DNA from: Apiotrichum sp. Y4204
Lineage: Eukaryota > Basidiomycota > Tremellomycetes > Trichosporonales > Trichosporonaceae
Direction: 5' to 3'
Assembly: GCA_025531455.1 (NCBI GenBank)
Contig: JAMYHL010000046.1
Location: 248,001 to 312,000, forward strand
DNA: 64,000 bases
Numbering within the stretch: the first letter of the stretch is position 1; each line of letters begins with the position of its first letter. Below the pieces are notes generated by a model. The model did no database searches. It was given only the letters and a program-made list of their open reading frames with translations, and was not told where the DNA came from. Both the position numbers and the translations under genes were made by a program. Shown here piece by piece: positions 21,656 through 32,837 of this stretch.

Positions 21656-23590
21656 CTACAGGGGCGCGAGGGGCAGCTCAAAGCCGCAGCCCTTGAGCGT
21701 GTCCATGAGCTCGGCCCAGTCGAGCGAAACGGCAGGGTCATACGAGCTGCTGGACGCGGACGACGTGCCGAGGTCCGGAAGGTTCATTTCAGTAAAGGCC
21801 AGGATCTGCCCGGGACTCGCAAGCGACGCGTCCGTGCTCTGCATGTTCGCGGTGGGGAGGTCGGCACATGTGTCTGTTGGGAGGGGCGGCGTCAGGAGGT
21901 TGGATGTGGACCCGACGGATTCGGCTCCGCCAGACGGCTGCAGTTGGGGGGTGCTGTTGCTCGCTGGAGACTCGTCTGGCATGCCCTCTAGCCCCCGCTC
22001 GGCGACGCGCGCGGCGTCCTTGCTGCGAACACGGACAGCACGGTACAGCGCCATACGGAGCGTGTTTGCGAGCGTATCCGAATCGGGGTAGTACGTTGCT
22101 GAGCGTACGCCAAAGTTGAGGGTCTCGGCAAGGGCAAAGTGGCGCGACGACTGTTCGACGGTGGGGCTCGCAATGGACGTGAACACGCGTGCGAGAAAGA
22201 GGGCAAATGCGGCCATGTGGTTGCGTATACTTTTCGGACCGCAGATGTGCAGGCCGTGCGACGTGCTAATGCGTGAAAGGACGGCCATGTCTTCGCAGGC
22301 GGCGAGGGTAACTGATTCCACGTCTACAATGGTGGATGCGCTCAGCCTGCCGGGGTGCCGTTCCGATGACTCCTGCACGGCAACCCACACCACGAGATAC
22401 AGCCAGTCGTGCGTGCTCAGCATAAACAGCTGTTCCATTGGCTTGAGCGGGTTTCCTGCGTTGAAGGGATACAGGGGCTCGTTCTCGGGCGTAGCACCCG
22501 GGGCGAGGCAGGCGTTGAGCGACTCGATAGTGACCTTCATCCGTGCTCGCACACTCGCCAGCGTGGCGAGAGCATGCCGCACGGCCTCGTCCGAGAAGCC
22601 TATACCCTTTGCGCGGGCACTTAGGAGTGTCTCGCAGATTTCACGGGTGGCGAGTGTCAGAATGACCCACGGGATGTCCTCGGCGCTGGAGGGCATTGGC
22701 CAGCCAAAGTCGTCGTCGGCGATGCGGTAGCATGTGTGCGCGCTCGCAGAGCGAATGGCGTCGTGTGCCCAGACGCGGGTAAAGAGCGCCAGCCGGCGCT
22801 GAAAGTCGGGAGAGCTGGGAGGCGGGGCAATGTGGAGGCGGTGGTAGAGCGCAAGGTCTACAACTGTGCCTTTGCCGAGGGGATCGAGGGTTGTCGCTGT
22901 CGCGTGCCGCGGCTGGATGGTAAGCTCGGAGAGGAGGAGGATGGAGTCAATCGCGTCGAGGTAGTCCGTTGTCACTGCGTCTGTCTCGGAAAGGATCTGG
23001 GTGCAGTGTGCATAGAGGTCCTCGGCGAGAGTGGGGTACGGGCTAAAGTAGGCGCCGCGGCACGCAACGGCCAGAATGAGGAGTCTGCTCGCGGGCTCGT
23101 GGGCAATGTCCGCAAGCTCGGCGGGAATGTCGAGACCTGCGGTATAGTAAAGTTGTACGCGCATACGACGGGAGAAGACTGCCTGGGATTGGGAGGGGGA
23201 GAAGACCTGGCCGACAGTGGAGAAGAAGGTGTCGACGCAGCTGTCGAGTGCCTGCCGCGTGAGGCCATGGACGCCGAGGAGACGCGAGCCCCGCTGATGG
23301 TGGGTCTTGAGTGCTCGTCGCCGCACCGGGGAGGGCGTATAGCTTGCGGAATTCCCGGTAGCTAGTGTAGATGATGGCCGGCGCGGGGTTTTTGCCGGTG
23401 CACAAGTCGTTGGCGCTGCTGTGTTTGCAGACTTTGGCCGAGTCGTCTTCTTTGCTCTCTGTCGCTGGCGGGAAGCGGTGTGGCATGGAAAGCCGATGGA
23501 TGTGCAGAACTCGCAGGAAACGGCCGCCTCATCGGGCCAGCTGCACTTGACCTTGCGCAAGCGGCACGCGTCGCATGCTGTGGTTGGCAT
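21656..23590 (-). CDS. Zn2Cys6 binuclear-cluster transcription factor with fungal-specific middle domain
   Basis: Single exon, 644 aa. Residues 6-36 hold the complete zinc cluster CDACRLRKVKC then CEFCTSIGFPC, with the basic first half typical of Gal4-type DNA-binding domains. A Lys/Arg/Pro linker follows. The middle-homology region (about 105-500) includes LDPLGKGTVVDLALYHRLHI, WAHDAIRSASAHTCYRIADDD and FALAETLNFGVRSATYYPDS. The C-terminal ~100 residues are acidic/hydrophobic (FTEMNLPDLG, LDWAELMDTLKG) and could activate transcription. Nuclear regulator; target unknown. It is convergent with its zinc-less paralog across a P450 relic, suggesting an old inverted duplication around a catabolic or secondary-metabolism gene. 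Confidence 0.93.
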   Translation of the reverse strand: MPTTACDACRLRKVKCSWPDEAAVSCEFCTSIGFPCHTASRQRQRAKKTTRPKSANTAAPTTCAPAKTPRRPSSTLATGNSASYTPSPVRRRALKTHHQRGSRLLGVHGLTRQALDSCVDTFFSTVGQVFSPSQSQAVFSRRMRVQLYYTAGLDIPAELADIAHEPASRLLILAVACRGAYFSPYPTLAEDLYAHCTQILSETDAVTTDYLDAIDSILLLSELTIQPRHATATTLDPLGKGTVVDLALYHRLHIAPPPSSPDFQRRLALFTRVWAHDAIRSASAHTCYRIADDDFGWPMPSSAEDIPWVILTLATREICETLLSARAKGIGFSDEAVRHALATLASVRARMKVTIESLNACLAPGATPENEPLYPFNAGNPLKPMEQLFMLSTHDWLYLVVWVAVQESSERHPGRLSASTIVDVESVTLAACEDMAVLSRISTSHGLHICGPKSIRNHMAAFALFLARVFTSIASPTVEQSSRHFALAETLNFGVRSATYYPDSDTLANTLRMALYRAVRVRSKDAARVAERGLEGMPDESPASNSTPQLQPSGGAESVGSTSNLLTPPLPTDTCADLPTANMQSTDASLASPGQILAFTEMNLPDLGTSSASSSSYDPAVSLDWAELMDTLKGCGFELPLAPL

Positions 23591-25048
23591 CGTGAGGAGA
23601 GGAGGGTGTGAAGAGAGAGAGGAAAGTGCAAGGAGCGGCTAGGGCTACACGGGACAAGCGGGGCTGGATATGATACAGTCGTTCAAGTCGTAAAGTGGTA
23701 GATTCAGTCGTAAAGATGGATCACGGGGACTGTGAGATGAAGAATGGAGATGATGATGACGAGCTGGACAGATAACCAGTCGCCAGATGTCAGTTTGATG
23801 TTGTTATCGTCGACCTTGTTTCATGCACTGGTATCTGGTATTCTCGTATCCAGGGTCCACAGACGATCCACTGCTATTTTCGGCTCCCCGAAGCCTAATC
23901 GGGGACAAGAATAGAATTACCTTCTTCTGGTATACCCTGATTCCCCCGTTGCCGCTTCCGATGGTTGTTGATCTGATGCCCTTGTTGCATCATGCTTGTC
24001 TCCGTCAACTCCGTCGGCTCCGCCAGCTCCGTCTCTGCTCGCTCTCACATCGATCAAAAGCCATTGAAGTGCTGTTCCTGTGTGGCGCGTTCCAGCCGGG
24101 CATAGCGAGTCTCCAGTGCGCCAGTGCATGCTGAGACAGGTCGTGCTGGTGCCGGTGCCGGTGCCGGTGCCGGTCAGTATCCGTGTGTCGTCGAGTGCTA
24201 GTGTCGTCGAGTGCTAGTGTCAGTGGGTGCGACCGAGTCCCTACGCGGGAGGTGCTAAACAAGGGGGGTTCGTGTGCCTTTCTGTACCTCCGCTCCAAGG
24301 CCCGTCGAGACCTTGTGATGCAGACAGGCCAGCAGGCCAGCACTGCCAGCCAACTAATCGGCTCGGTCGGCTAGTTGCAGTACCAGCAGGCAGCAGATCT
24401 GCCCCTCGGATCGACGATTGCGATGTATGCGATGGCCGATACCGCACATGCACACATGCACACATGCACACTGGAATTTGTACTGGAAAGACACTGGGCA
24501 ACGGGTTCTCGGCAGTTACAGTACTGCACCTGTAGAAAGGCAACAGGCCGCGGTACAGTGCCTTTCTCCAAACTTCCCAAACAGAACCCAAAGGTAAGGA
24601 TAGCGACCGAATACAGGATCCGAGGCGCGCAGAGCTTCCATGCCGAGCTTCCCGCACATTGCCGCACAGCGCGCAGCACACGGCGCATTAGTGTACAGCT
24701 CACAGTCCGCACTGCGCGATTCTGGGGCCATTTTGGGTTATGCAGTGCTGCAGTATTGTATCGTGCTGTTCTGGTGAGCGCGAAAATTGACATTCTCGGC
24801 GTTGGGTCAAAGCGCTCAGAGAGACAAGCGTCACTGCTGGACTGGCGGGGTGCGGAGTTGCTGTAGCGGTTGTGAAGAGGGGCTCAGTGGCCCAGTGATC
24901 GGCGACCACCTCAGACGAACCCTCGTCCCACCGCGACCGTCGGCAGATCCGCTTCGATAATCGGTAACATTCGGTGTATCTCTAGCACTGGTAATGCTCC
25001 TCTGCGGCTTATCGACTCTTGACTCTAACTCCGGCCCTAGCTCTCCAC
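23591..25048. other. Gene-poor stretch, 1.46 kb, with short tandem repeats
   Basis: Contains GGTGCC hexamers (about 24150-24177) and a 16-bp unit GTGTCGTCGAGTGCTA repeated twice at 24185-24216. No frame with coding bias and no RNA gene recognised. Confidence 0.5.
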
Positions 25049-25543
25049 TCAGCGTGAAGCCGCTTTCCCCGTCCGCGCGGCATCTACATCACGTAGCCAA
25101 TCGCGGATACGCGCCTTTGCCTCCTTGTCGCCGTCCAGCACTTCCGGCTCGTCCAGCTCGATCGCGCGGCGGCCCTGGCGGTGATGCTGGCAGTGGTGGT
25201 TGGCATAGTGCTCCCGCCGCGTGACTGCAGAATTGGACGTTTCACGGGTCTGGCTGTTGTCGTTTACGCCAGAGAGGTGGTTGTGGTGGTCTCGATGGCT
25301 GTCCGAGTGCGCGATCCCATCAAGCGGTGGGAGGGGTTTATGGATATCCGGCTCCGTCGCCTTGCTCTTGTCGGCTCTCTTCTTCGCCTGCTCGGCGCAC
25401 AGAGCGGCAAACGCTCGGGCGGAGAGATAATGCGGGTGCTGGCGTCAGCAGGTCAGAAAGCGGTGTGGGGTGCGCCCCGACGTGTTGCGTTTGTTTCATG
25501 TTTTGAGCGTCTCAGCAGTGCTAGTGGGACTCACCAGCGACAT
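25049..25543 (-). CDS. Small spliced hypothetical protein (132 aa), His-rich
   Basis: Exon 1 is only 9 nt (25543-25535, ATG TCG CTG), followed by a GTGAGT donor, a 96-nt intron ending CTGACGCCAG, and exon 2 (25438-25049). The predicted product starts MSL-HPHYLSARAFAALCAE, continues QAKKRADKSKATEPDIHKPL, has a His-rich middle (SDSHRDHHNHLSG, HYANHHCQHHRQ) and ends with an acidic-basic helix (IELDEPEVLDGDKEAKARIR, DWLRDVDAARTGKAASR). The second exon has no internal ATG, so a simple ORF scan would miss it. Codon use is C/G-ending as in real genes here. The Lys/Arg-rich C-terminal helix suggests a small nuclear or cytosolic protein; no family recognised. Confidence 0.6.
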
Positions 25544-28500
25544 GTTCGAATAGACTAATAGTGCAATGCGTAATGGTGCATCCTCACGTCCTCGTTGTGA
25601 TAGTTGCGTCCATCACTATCGGACCATGGTACCAGGGGACCATCTGTGGCAGCTCAGAGCCTTCCCACGCTGCGACCGATCTCCAGATCCTCATATCCTC
25701 AGTGTGTGTGCGACCTACGGACGTTGCTACTATCTCTGCTGCCATTCCGAATCTGCAGCTCGGAAAGAGTGCATTGCTGTACTGTACTCTTCTTGCCCTA
25801 TGCGCTGGTGTGCGACTGGCTCTTCCCTGCGCATCGGGTGCTGTGGTGTTTTGCTAGTCATCTCGCATCCTACACCGCAGGGCTTCGAGCTCGACGATCG
25901 ACGAGACAATCGGTAAGAGGGGATCGGCGATGGTGTATGGGAGAACATGACGAGCACAGCTAAGTCAACAACTGACAGTTCCGAGAAGGCCGAGAAGTTC
26001 TGTCAAAAGTATTTTACAACCTCAGGCCTTGGCAACGAATAAAGAGGACGACTTGGCACAGCACAACACGGTCCACATAACCTGGTACACCCCTGTGCCA
26101 GTCTTTCATCCCCAATCCCAATTCCTACATTCCCAGTAAGTTTCCAGGAGGCCAGCTCCTCAACCCGCGATCGCGTCATTGGCTCCGGAACCGCTCCCCA
26201 AAACGCGCACACGTCCGCAATACATTTAGCACGCGGCACGGTACGGTAGTGATTGACACCAGTCTCTCGAGTGACCGGCCACCGAGCGAGACCTGCCTAG
26301 ATCCCCAAGTACGCCACGCCGCTGCGCGGCTTCTCGGCATCTCGGTACCGCACGGGCGAGGAATGCGCCGACTAGGCCGACGACCATTGCGCGATGACGC
26401 TCTGGTAGCTATAGTGATGGCGGAGATGGATATCAGCCTCCCCGGCCGGCTAGAACCGCCGAACCGCCAGACATTCCCCGGCGCGTCCACTCGTCTTGCT
26501 TGGCGCCTCTTCTAGCCCTTGGAGATCTCGCATGTACTCTCCGCTAGCTCCGCCAAGCCGCAGCCGCCGGAGCACGACGCGGGGAACGAATCAGCAGGTG
26601 GGCAACCCCCGATGGCACCGGGTTTGGCGCGCGCTTCTAGCTTTTGAGGGATGCGGCGCGAGTGGCAACAACCGCATCTCCGCCGATCGTGTGGCGTAGA
26701 CCCATATGGCCATATGGGCTCTGCGCCTCTGCGCCTATGCGCCTCAAGCTCCAGGCCTCCAGGCCTCAAATCTACTGTTGGCCAGTTGGGCAGTTGGCCC
26801 TCGGCGTCGTCGTCGTCGGGATCGGGCCGTCTCGAGCCGGGCGCTTGAGCACGCGCTTGAGCACTTCCGGACCCAAAGTCGCGGAATGTGTGTGGAGCCG
26901 TGGAGATTGTGGAATGCAGCTGAAGGGCGAAAGAGGCGCAGGGGCCAAGATCGCCAAGGGAAGGGGAGCGTGCAACTGCCAAGAGCCGGGGAATGTGCGT
27001 GGATTCACATTCCGCATTCAGCCCTGGTCCAAAACAGGGTTTCTGGGATTTTCCTGCCTTCCATTCCGTAACTTTGCAGGTGTAAGTGATCAGCGATCAA
27101 GGAAACTTTTTTTCTCGCTTCATCGCCGATCGCCAGTTGGACCAGGAGTGAAATTGAGGTTATGCACATGGTGAGTACACGCCATGCACGCCACGTACCG
27201 CTGTACATGTGCGCGCTACAGCCCCATTCCGGCCATTTCGACGATCACAGCGAGGTATACCGAGGTACGCACGACGGTGACACAGCGCGCCTTGCGCCTG
27301 CCAAGAACTGCGACCTCGTGGTCCGCTCGCAGTGTGGCTATAACTATTATTGTGAGAGCTTTTGGCTGGCGGACAGGCGCACGATGAGCGCCCGGTCATT
27401 GACTCGATCATTGGATCGGAGCGTGGGGATGCAGATGCGATCCTACGTTATACGATTGAGCAAGTGATGGCCATGGTCGCCATGGGCCACGGCTGCAGGG
27501 CTGCAGTTCAGTAGCATGGATAGATTGCTGGCAAGTGGCAAGTGAGTGGGCACGGAGCGCCACGAGCAACAAAGTGGCAGTTCCCGGTCCGGACCATTGA
27601 TCCATTGATCGTGGATGCATCGGGTGTTTCTCACCTGAATCCTGGGTGCAATCTGTCTAATCCGTGCAATCCACGCACATCGCAGAGCTATTCTTGCCAT
27701 TGCCCAGCGAGAACATAAAACGGTGGCGCACAAGTTGCAACGCGCTGCAGAAAAATAACAGCAACACAGGCCATACACGCACAGCGCCACGTTGACAAGG
27801 GAACGCGAACGCTCAAAAAGCGCGAACAGAGGGGATGCGCGGGTGATCAACCTCGCATCCTTTTTGTCTCTCACCGCCAATGTCACGGAATGTCAGTACG
27901 GTGGTACCGTGGTACCGTGGTGCCGTGGGCCGTGGGCAAAGGGTCAAGAAAACGCACATCACACATTCTGGACATTCTAGGCATTCTAGACGGTTGAGCT
28001 GTGGCTGTTCATCTCCGGGGCGGCCGGGGTGCTGGAGCCACCTGGAACAGGTCTTGCTCATTGTTCCGCTCCTGCAACGTCGTTTTGATTCGTCGCCCCC
28101 CTTCGCCACCAGGCCACCAGATTGCCACCCGCCGCCACCCATGCCGCCCGCCAGCCTACCTTTACACCCAGGTGGTGGCCAGGCCCCCAGCACCCCACGG
28201 GCGCTAACTCGCGACCCACGTATCCGCACCGGCCGCCCCCGGGTATTATAATGGCAATCTGATGCTCTGGCCTCCGGGTTCGAGGCTCTGGGCTTCTCAC
28301 CACAGCTTGGATCCAGATCCACAAGTCGCGAGTCTGCGAGGTTGTGTAACATTTTTGTGTCGGCTTGTCGCATGATGTGCTTCTCTTGGCGGCGCAGTGA
28401 TTGTATTCTACGCCTCGAGTACGCCTTCCGCATCCCTGCATATGCCCTGCATACGCATCCGTGGGGATCTGGGTTGCACCCGGAATATCCATTCTCATCT

Positions 28501-29224
28501 CTGGTTTCTGGTTACCCTTTCCGGCCACTCACTCTGAATCTCCGGATCATTCTGTCCATATGTCCATTCTGCTGTGCATGCAGATCTTGGCTGTTTTGGT
28601 CTATCCTGGCCTCCTGGATCCTGGATGTATCCTGGCTCATCCTGACCATCCTGACCATCCTAGTTATCCTAGCCATTCTTGCACGACCTGAAACCCTGCG
28701 CTAGTGTGATGGACCGAGTACGCGACTACGCGCTAACACGGCTCCTAGCATCGCTAGTATCCGAGTATCAGAGCAAGGAGGCAAGGATGCAGTCATCGTT
28801 ATCCATCGCAAAAAGCCTACGTCGTATATTACCCAGCTGATGAGTTGCCAGTGAAGTGTTTCTCCCCAGTCCCCAGTCCACTCTCCCCCCCGGCTCCCCC
28901 TCTGGCCCGCATATTATCCGAACGTCGCATTCCATACCACAGTCATACATTCCATCACCCCACACACGTAACATTCCGACCACCTCCATTCCATCATCAT
29001 CCCTTGCTTCGACTTGTTTCTAAAAGTTCCCGCTTCCATTCCGGGGTGTGGACGGTTCCCACCCTCCCCCAAAGGCCAAAGGCTATCAACCCGCTATCTC
29101 ACCCACGTATCTTCAACCCGTCCGTTTTATCTATATTACACCAGTACATTCAAGAGAGCATCACTCGCACTCGCACTCGCCACTGCCACCCCATCTCACC
29201 ACCGGTTCAACCCGCCCCATTGCA
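25544..29224. other. Gene-poor stretch, 3.7 kb
   Basis: Noncoding by codon bias on both strands. It carries scattered short repeats: GGTACCGT units near 27897-27925, a CATCCTGAC-type array near 28636-28672, and CAGGCCTC repeats near 26750. A CT/CA-rich segment from about 28850 looks like the leader of the gene at 29225. No tRNA, rRNA or transposase motif seen. Confidence 0.5.
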
Positions 29225-29602
29225 ATGCCCGACACCACGTCTGGCAGCCAGCAGAACGCCATGTCCGCGCCCGCCTCAACTCTCGGCGCGATGAGTAACT
29301 CGTACTACGCGCTCCCCGCGGCACAGCACCAGCACTCGCACTCACATCCCCACTCGTATCCGCAGGCAGCACCGCCCCACTCCCATCCTCACTCTCATTC
29401 CCACTCCCCACACCCCCGCCCTCACCCGCCCACGACACCGGCGCCGGCACCAGATTCGGACCCCGGCCCGTCCGCCGACGACCCAAAATCCACAGACTAC
29501 GGGCTCGGCTTCGACCTCTCCGCCCTCAGCGCCGAGGACCAGGCCGTCATCGTCATGGCGTGGACTGCCCAGCAGAAACGCGACAGCGGCTGCGTCGTGG
29601 CG
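29225..29602 (+). CDS. His/Pro-rich protein, first exon only; 3' exon(s) uncertain
   Basis: The ATG at 29225 opens MPDTTSGSQQNAMSAPASTL, then an SHSHPHSYPQ/SHPHSHSHSPHPRPH histidine-rich run, a Pro/Asp stretch, and a more ordered end: GLGFDLSALSAEDQAVIVMA then WTAQQKRDSGCVVA. A GTGAGT donor follows at 29603 in phase 0. Possible acceptors are CGATATCCAG (30096-30105; next DIKKSQNPSLLRPLL, stop after 22 codons) and GGCAGCCAG near 30187 (next QYTQLHEPHHTT). I cannot decide between them, so the C-terminus is open. The AEDQAVIVMAW helix is the only segment that looks conserved. Function unknown. Confidence 0.55.
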
Positions 29603-30401
29603 GTGAGTGCGCGCCGGCGGCGCCGAGGTCGAGGTTGAGGTCGAGGTCGCGCTGCCCGGGTTCGAGCTTGAGCTTGAGCGTGGCTGCGCTCCCTGCTCGT
29701 TGCTGACTCGCCAGAGCTGAGTCGTCCGATCGTCCTCCGCCGGCCGCCGTCCCCCTGCACGCCGATCACTCGCTAGTTCGTCCGATTGCTAGCTCGCATG
29801 CCTCGCTTATTGATGTGCAAGGGATTGGCCCGAATGATCGCCGGATCGTCATCGTCGTTTAGCTCTCACCCCAAGTTTGGCTCCTTTTTGGGATCCTGGA
29901 TCGCCGGTTCATGTGAGTGTTTGATGCGCGGTGATCGGATTGGCAGGGGATAGTGCCCAACTGGGATCGGCGTCGGTCGGGCGTTAGAGAGATCGCCTAA
30001 TGAGGACACAAGGAGGATCAGTCGCAATCTCTCGTCCCATCGTGTTTGCATTGGGATTTCTGGCACGCGCTGTCTCGCGCCTTGCTGACTGCGATATCCA
30101 GGATATCAAGAAATCCCAGAATCCATCACTGCTCCGTCCCCTTCTTGCCTTTCATACTTCTCAACACTAGCTGACAGGCAGCCAGCAATACACGCAGCTG
30201 CATGAACCGCACCACACTACGCCCCGTCTCGGGACGCAACTAGAAAAGTCGCTTGATCGTTTGGTTTCGTTCTGTTTCGCTTGCTCGTTTGGGATTTGGG
30301 TTTCTCGTTGTACTGTACACTAGTTACATTGTGCATGAACAAAACATATCTGGTCAAAGTCAGCAAGTGCTCGCTCGCAGGCGCAGAGACATACCCGCAG
30401 T
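29603..30401. other. Putative long intron / 3' region, 0.8 kb
   Basis: Either a long intron and small 3' exon of the His-rich gene, or its untranslated 3' flank. No other frame is convincing. Confidence 0.4.
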
Positions 30402-31186
30402 CTACCCGTTCATCATGTCCTCCTCATCCATCCCGTCCTGCTGGCGCTTCATGCTTTTGCGCTTCTTCGGCCCCGGCCGCGGCTTTCCCTCCTTCTTGCG
30501 CTTCCCAATAGTCGGAGGATGTACGCTCTTGGCCCGCGGCGCAACATGGATATCGACACGGATACTGCTCTTCCTCCGTGTCTCAAACTGCGCTTCCTCC
30601 TCCTCGACCGCGCCGAGCCCCGCAAATTTCCCGCTACTCCCCCCAACAGTCCCGCCGCCCACTTCATCCACGCACGCCACCGTGTCCGTCGCGATCTCGT
30701 ACCACATCCCTCCAGGGCCAGTCGGGAAGGGCAGCACGTCGAGCACCGCGTGCAGCAGCAGCAACGCGTGGGGGATCGCCGCGCCGAGCGCGTAAAGCGT
30801 CAGATGGGTGTATCTGGGGTTAGCGGAGCCCAAGTACGGCAATGGAAGCCGAGCAGCCTGCATTCCCATTGTAGTGGAGTAGAGTCCGGCGTCAAGCCCT
30901 TCTCCTTCGCCTACCCGCATAACCACCGGAACACTCATAAATCACCCCTAATGCTCTTGTTCACTCACCCCTCATCCATAACCAGTCCCCTTGCACGCCG
31001 AATGAGCATCCCGAGCTTCGTCTTGCGTGTGACAAAGATGGTGTCGCGCGCAAACCCGTCCCGCGTGCCGTCTGTCCGCTGCGTCCCGGCCCCCTGGAGG
31101 ACCTTGATGGGCAACGTGCGCTCGGGGTCGCGCGCAAGCCGCGCCGGTGCCGGAGGACGTAGCTTGCGTCGTGTCGGGGGTTGCAT
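30402..31186 (-). CDS. POP7: RNase P / RNase MRP protein subunit POP7 (RPP20), Alba-type
   Basis: Two exons (31186-30969 and 30813-30402, intron 155 nt) encode 209 aa. The Alba fold runs from DTIFVTRKTKLGMLIRRARG across the junction into DEGYTHLTLYALGAAIPHAL and LLLHAVLDVLP, matching Rpp20/Pop7 (x-V-x-R-K-T-K, then L-x-G-L/A-G-x-A-I). It then has a WYEIATDTVACVDEV strand. Pop7 pairs with Pop6 on the P3 arm of RNase P and MRP RNA in the nucleus for tRNA and rRNA processing. The C-terminal ~45 residues are very basic (KRKKEGKPRPGPKKRKSMKR), an RNA-binding or nucleolar extension. Divergent from the RING-like gene. Confidence 0.85.
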
Positions 31187-31598
31187 TTTTCGCGGGTGGT
31201 GTGAGATGCAGGTGGTGATAGTTGTAGCGAGTAGTCGTTCAGAGGGTCAAAATCGGCGGAATGTGGGAATGGGTAGACTGATCTAGACTGGGTGGACGTC
31301 AGGGTGCGTGCTTCTCGCGTGGGATTGGCGTGCGCTGATCCCGCCGATCCAAAAGCGGCCTAAGCCACTAGTGCGGGTGTTTTTGCCACCAATTGCCACT
31401 CAAACGCCTCACTCCACTCTCCACCTTCCATTCCATTCCCATTCTTGGTCTTTTTGTGTTTTGTGCTTTGTGTGTCATCATCTCATCCTTTTAACCTTTT
31501 ACTCTTAGCGACACTTTCTCTTCCTTCACCTCTCTCTCCCTCACACACATCCTTTCTTTCCGCAGAAACCTCTCCCACACTCATCCAGTCCCCGCTCC
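31187..31598. promoter_or_regulatory. Divergent promoter POP7 / RING-like gene, 412 bp
   Basis: The + strand side is strongly pyrimidine-rich (about 31400-31580), the usual leader composition here. Confidence 0.5.
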
Positions 31599-32837
31599 AT
31601 GGACGTCGTGGACCTCACGACCTCGAGCCCAGAGGTCGAGCGCGCGCCTCTCCCCGCCGCCTCCGCCTCGGCATCGTCCTCACGCCCGCGCACACAGGCA
31701 TCCAGCCGCGCCGGCGGATCCACCTCCGCTAACGCCATCTACATTCCTTCAGACTCGGAATCCGACGACGGGGAGGAAGAGCCCGCCGCGGGCCCGTCGC
31801 GCTTCAGGCTGGGGAACGTCCGAGGGCGGCCGAATATTGGTGACTTCCAAACCAATCTTGCCAGTAAGCTATGATGTTCATTCTTGAGCTTACACACAGG
31901 AATTGATGCCGCGCTTGCGCGTCACCATGGCGAGCTGAACCGTCTCTCTGCGCAGGAGGCGGCCGAACACCGCGCGGTTGCCAACGCCCCCCGTCAGGCA
32001 GGTAACGCGCCCCGCATAGGGCTCGGGGGCGCAGTGTACCGCAACGGCTCGCACGAGGTACGTTTTGCTCCTGGGCGACCTGCACAGCACTTCCGTGTTG
32101 ACCGTGGGCAGGCGGAGGTGGAGGAGGCTCCGCCCGCTCGCCGCCGCCCGCCACGCCGCGGCTTGCCCCGCGACGAGGATGGCAACGTTGGCTTCATCTT
32201 CCGCCAGCTTGCCGATATGCACGGTGACGAGGCCGACGCCGCCATGGATGCGGGACCAGGACCCCGCTCCGTCGAGGCGTGGACGGCGCGCATTCCCATG
32301 GCCCAGTTCCTTCTCAACATGACGATTGGGATCGGGCGTAGGAACGAGCCGCCAGAGGACAACGTCGCAGGCATCCTCGCCAAGATCACCGCCTCGACTG
32401 TACCCCCCGCCCGCGCGGGATACACAAACACGTGGGACATGGAGGAAATCGAGAAGAGCGCCCCGATCGTTCTCGACAGCCGCGACAAGATTGTCAAGCC
32501 CAAGACCAAGCCGTATCTCGCGTGCTCAAACTGCCCCGAGCCGCTGCGCAACTCGGGCGCGACGCGCGACGACAACGACCGCGTGTGGGCGCTGCGTTGT
32601 GGCCATCTCCTCGATGAACGTTGCCTTACGACCCTGTGCGCCGGCCCTGAGCCTCAACCCGAACCCGAATCGAAGAAGCGCAGGACGACGCGGAGCGCAA
32701 AAGGCCCCCGCACGAAGCAGAAGCCTGTCGAACATGCGTGGAACTGCCCCGTCTGCAGCCGCCAACACACAGCATTGTTCACGGACGGAAAGTGGACGCA
32801 GCCCGAGGCCCGTGGAGCCGTCCAGATCTTCGTCTAG
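31599..32837 (+). CDS. RING-like protein with two N-terminal SUMO-interaction-like motifs (putative SUMO-targeted ubiquitin ligase)
   Basis: Two exons (31599-31863, 31900-32837) encode 400 aa. The N-terminus starts MDVVDLTTSSPE and soon has AIYIPSDSESDDGEEE: both are a short hydrophobic core followed by Ser/Asp/Glu, the pattern of SUMO-interaction motifs. The C-terminal ~120 residues carry CSNC, RCGHLLDERC, LC and, after a basic insert (SKKRRTTRSAKGPRTKQK), WNCPVC near the end, a RING-like metal-binding arrangement with an enlarged last loop and atypical spacing between His and the next Cys pair. Such an architecture (SIMs plus RING) defines SUMO-targeted ubiquitin ligases such as Slx5/Slx8 and Rfp. 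The middle (residues ~90-270) is not recognised. Ligase activity is inferred. Confidence 0.72.

Noticed and set aside
24148..24216. Direct repeats considered as a CRISPR-like array
   Set aside because: Units are contiguous without spacers in a eukaryotic intergenic region; simple tandem repeats.
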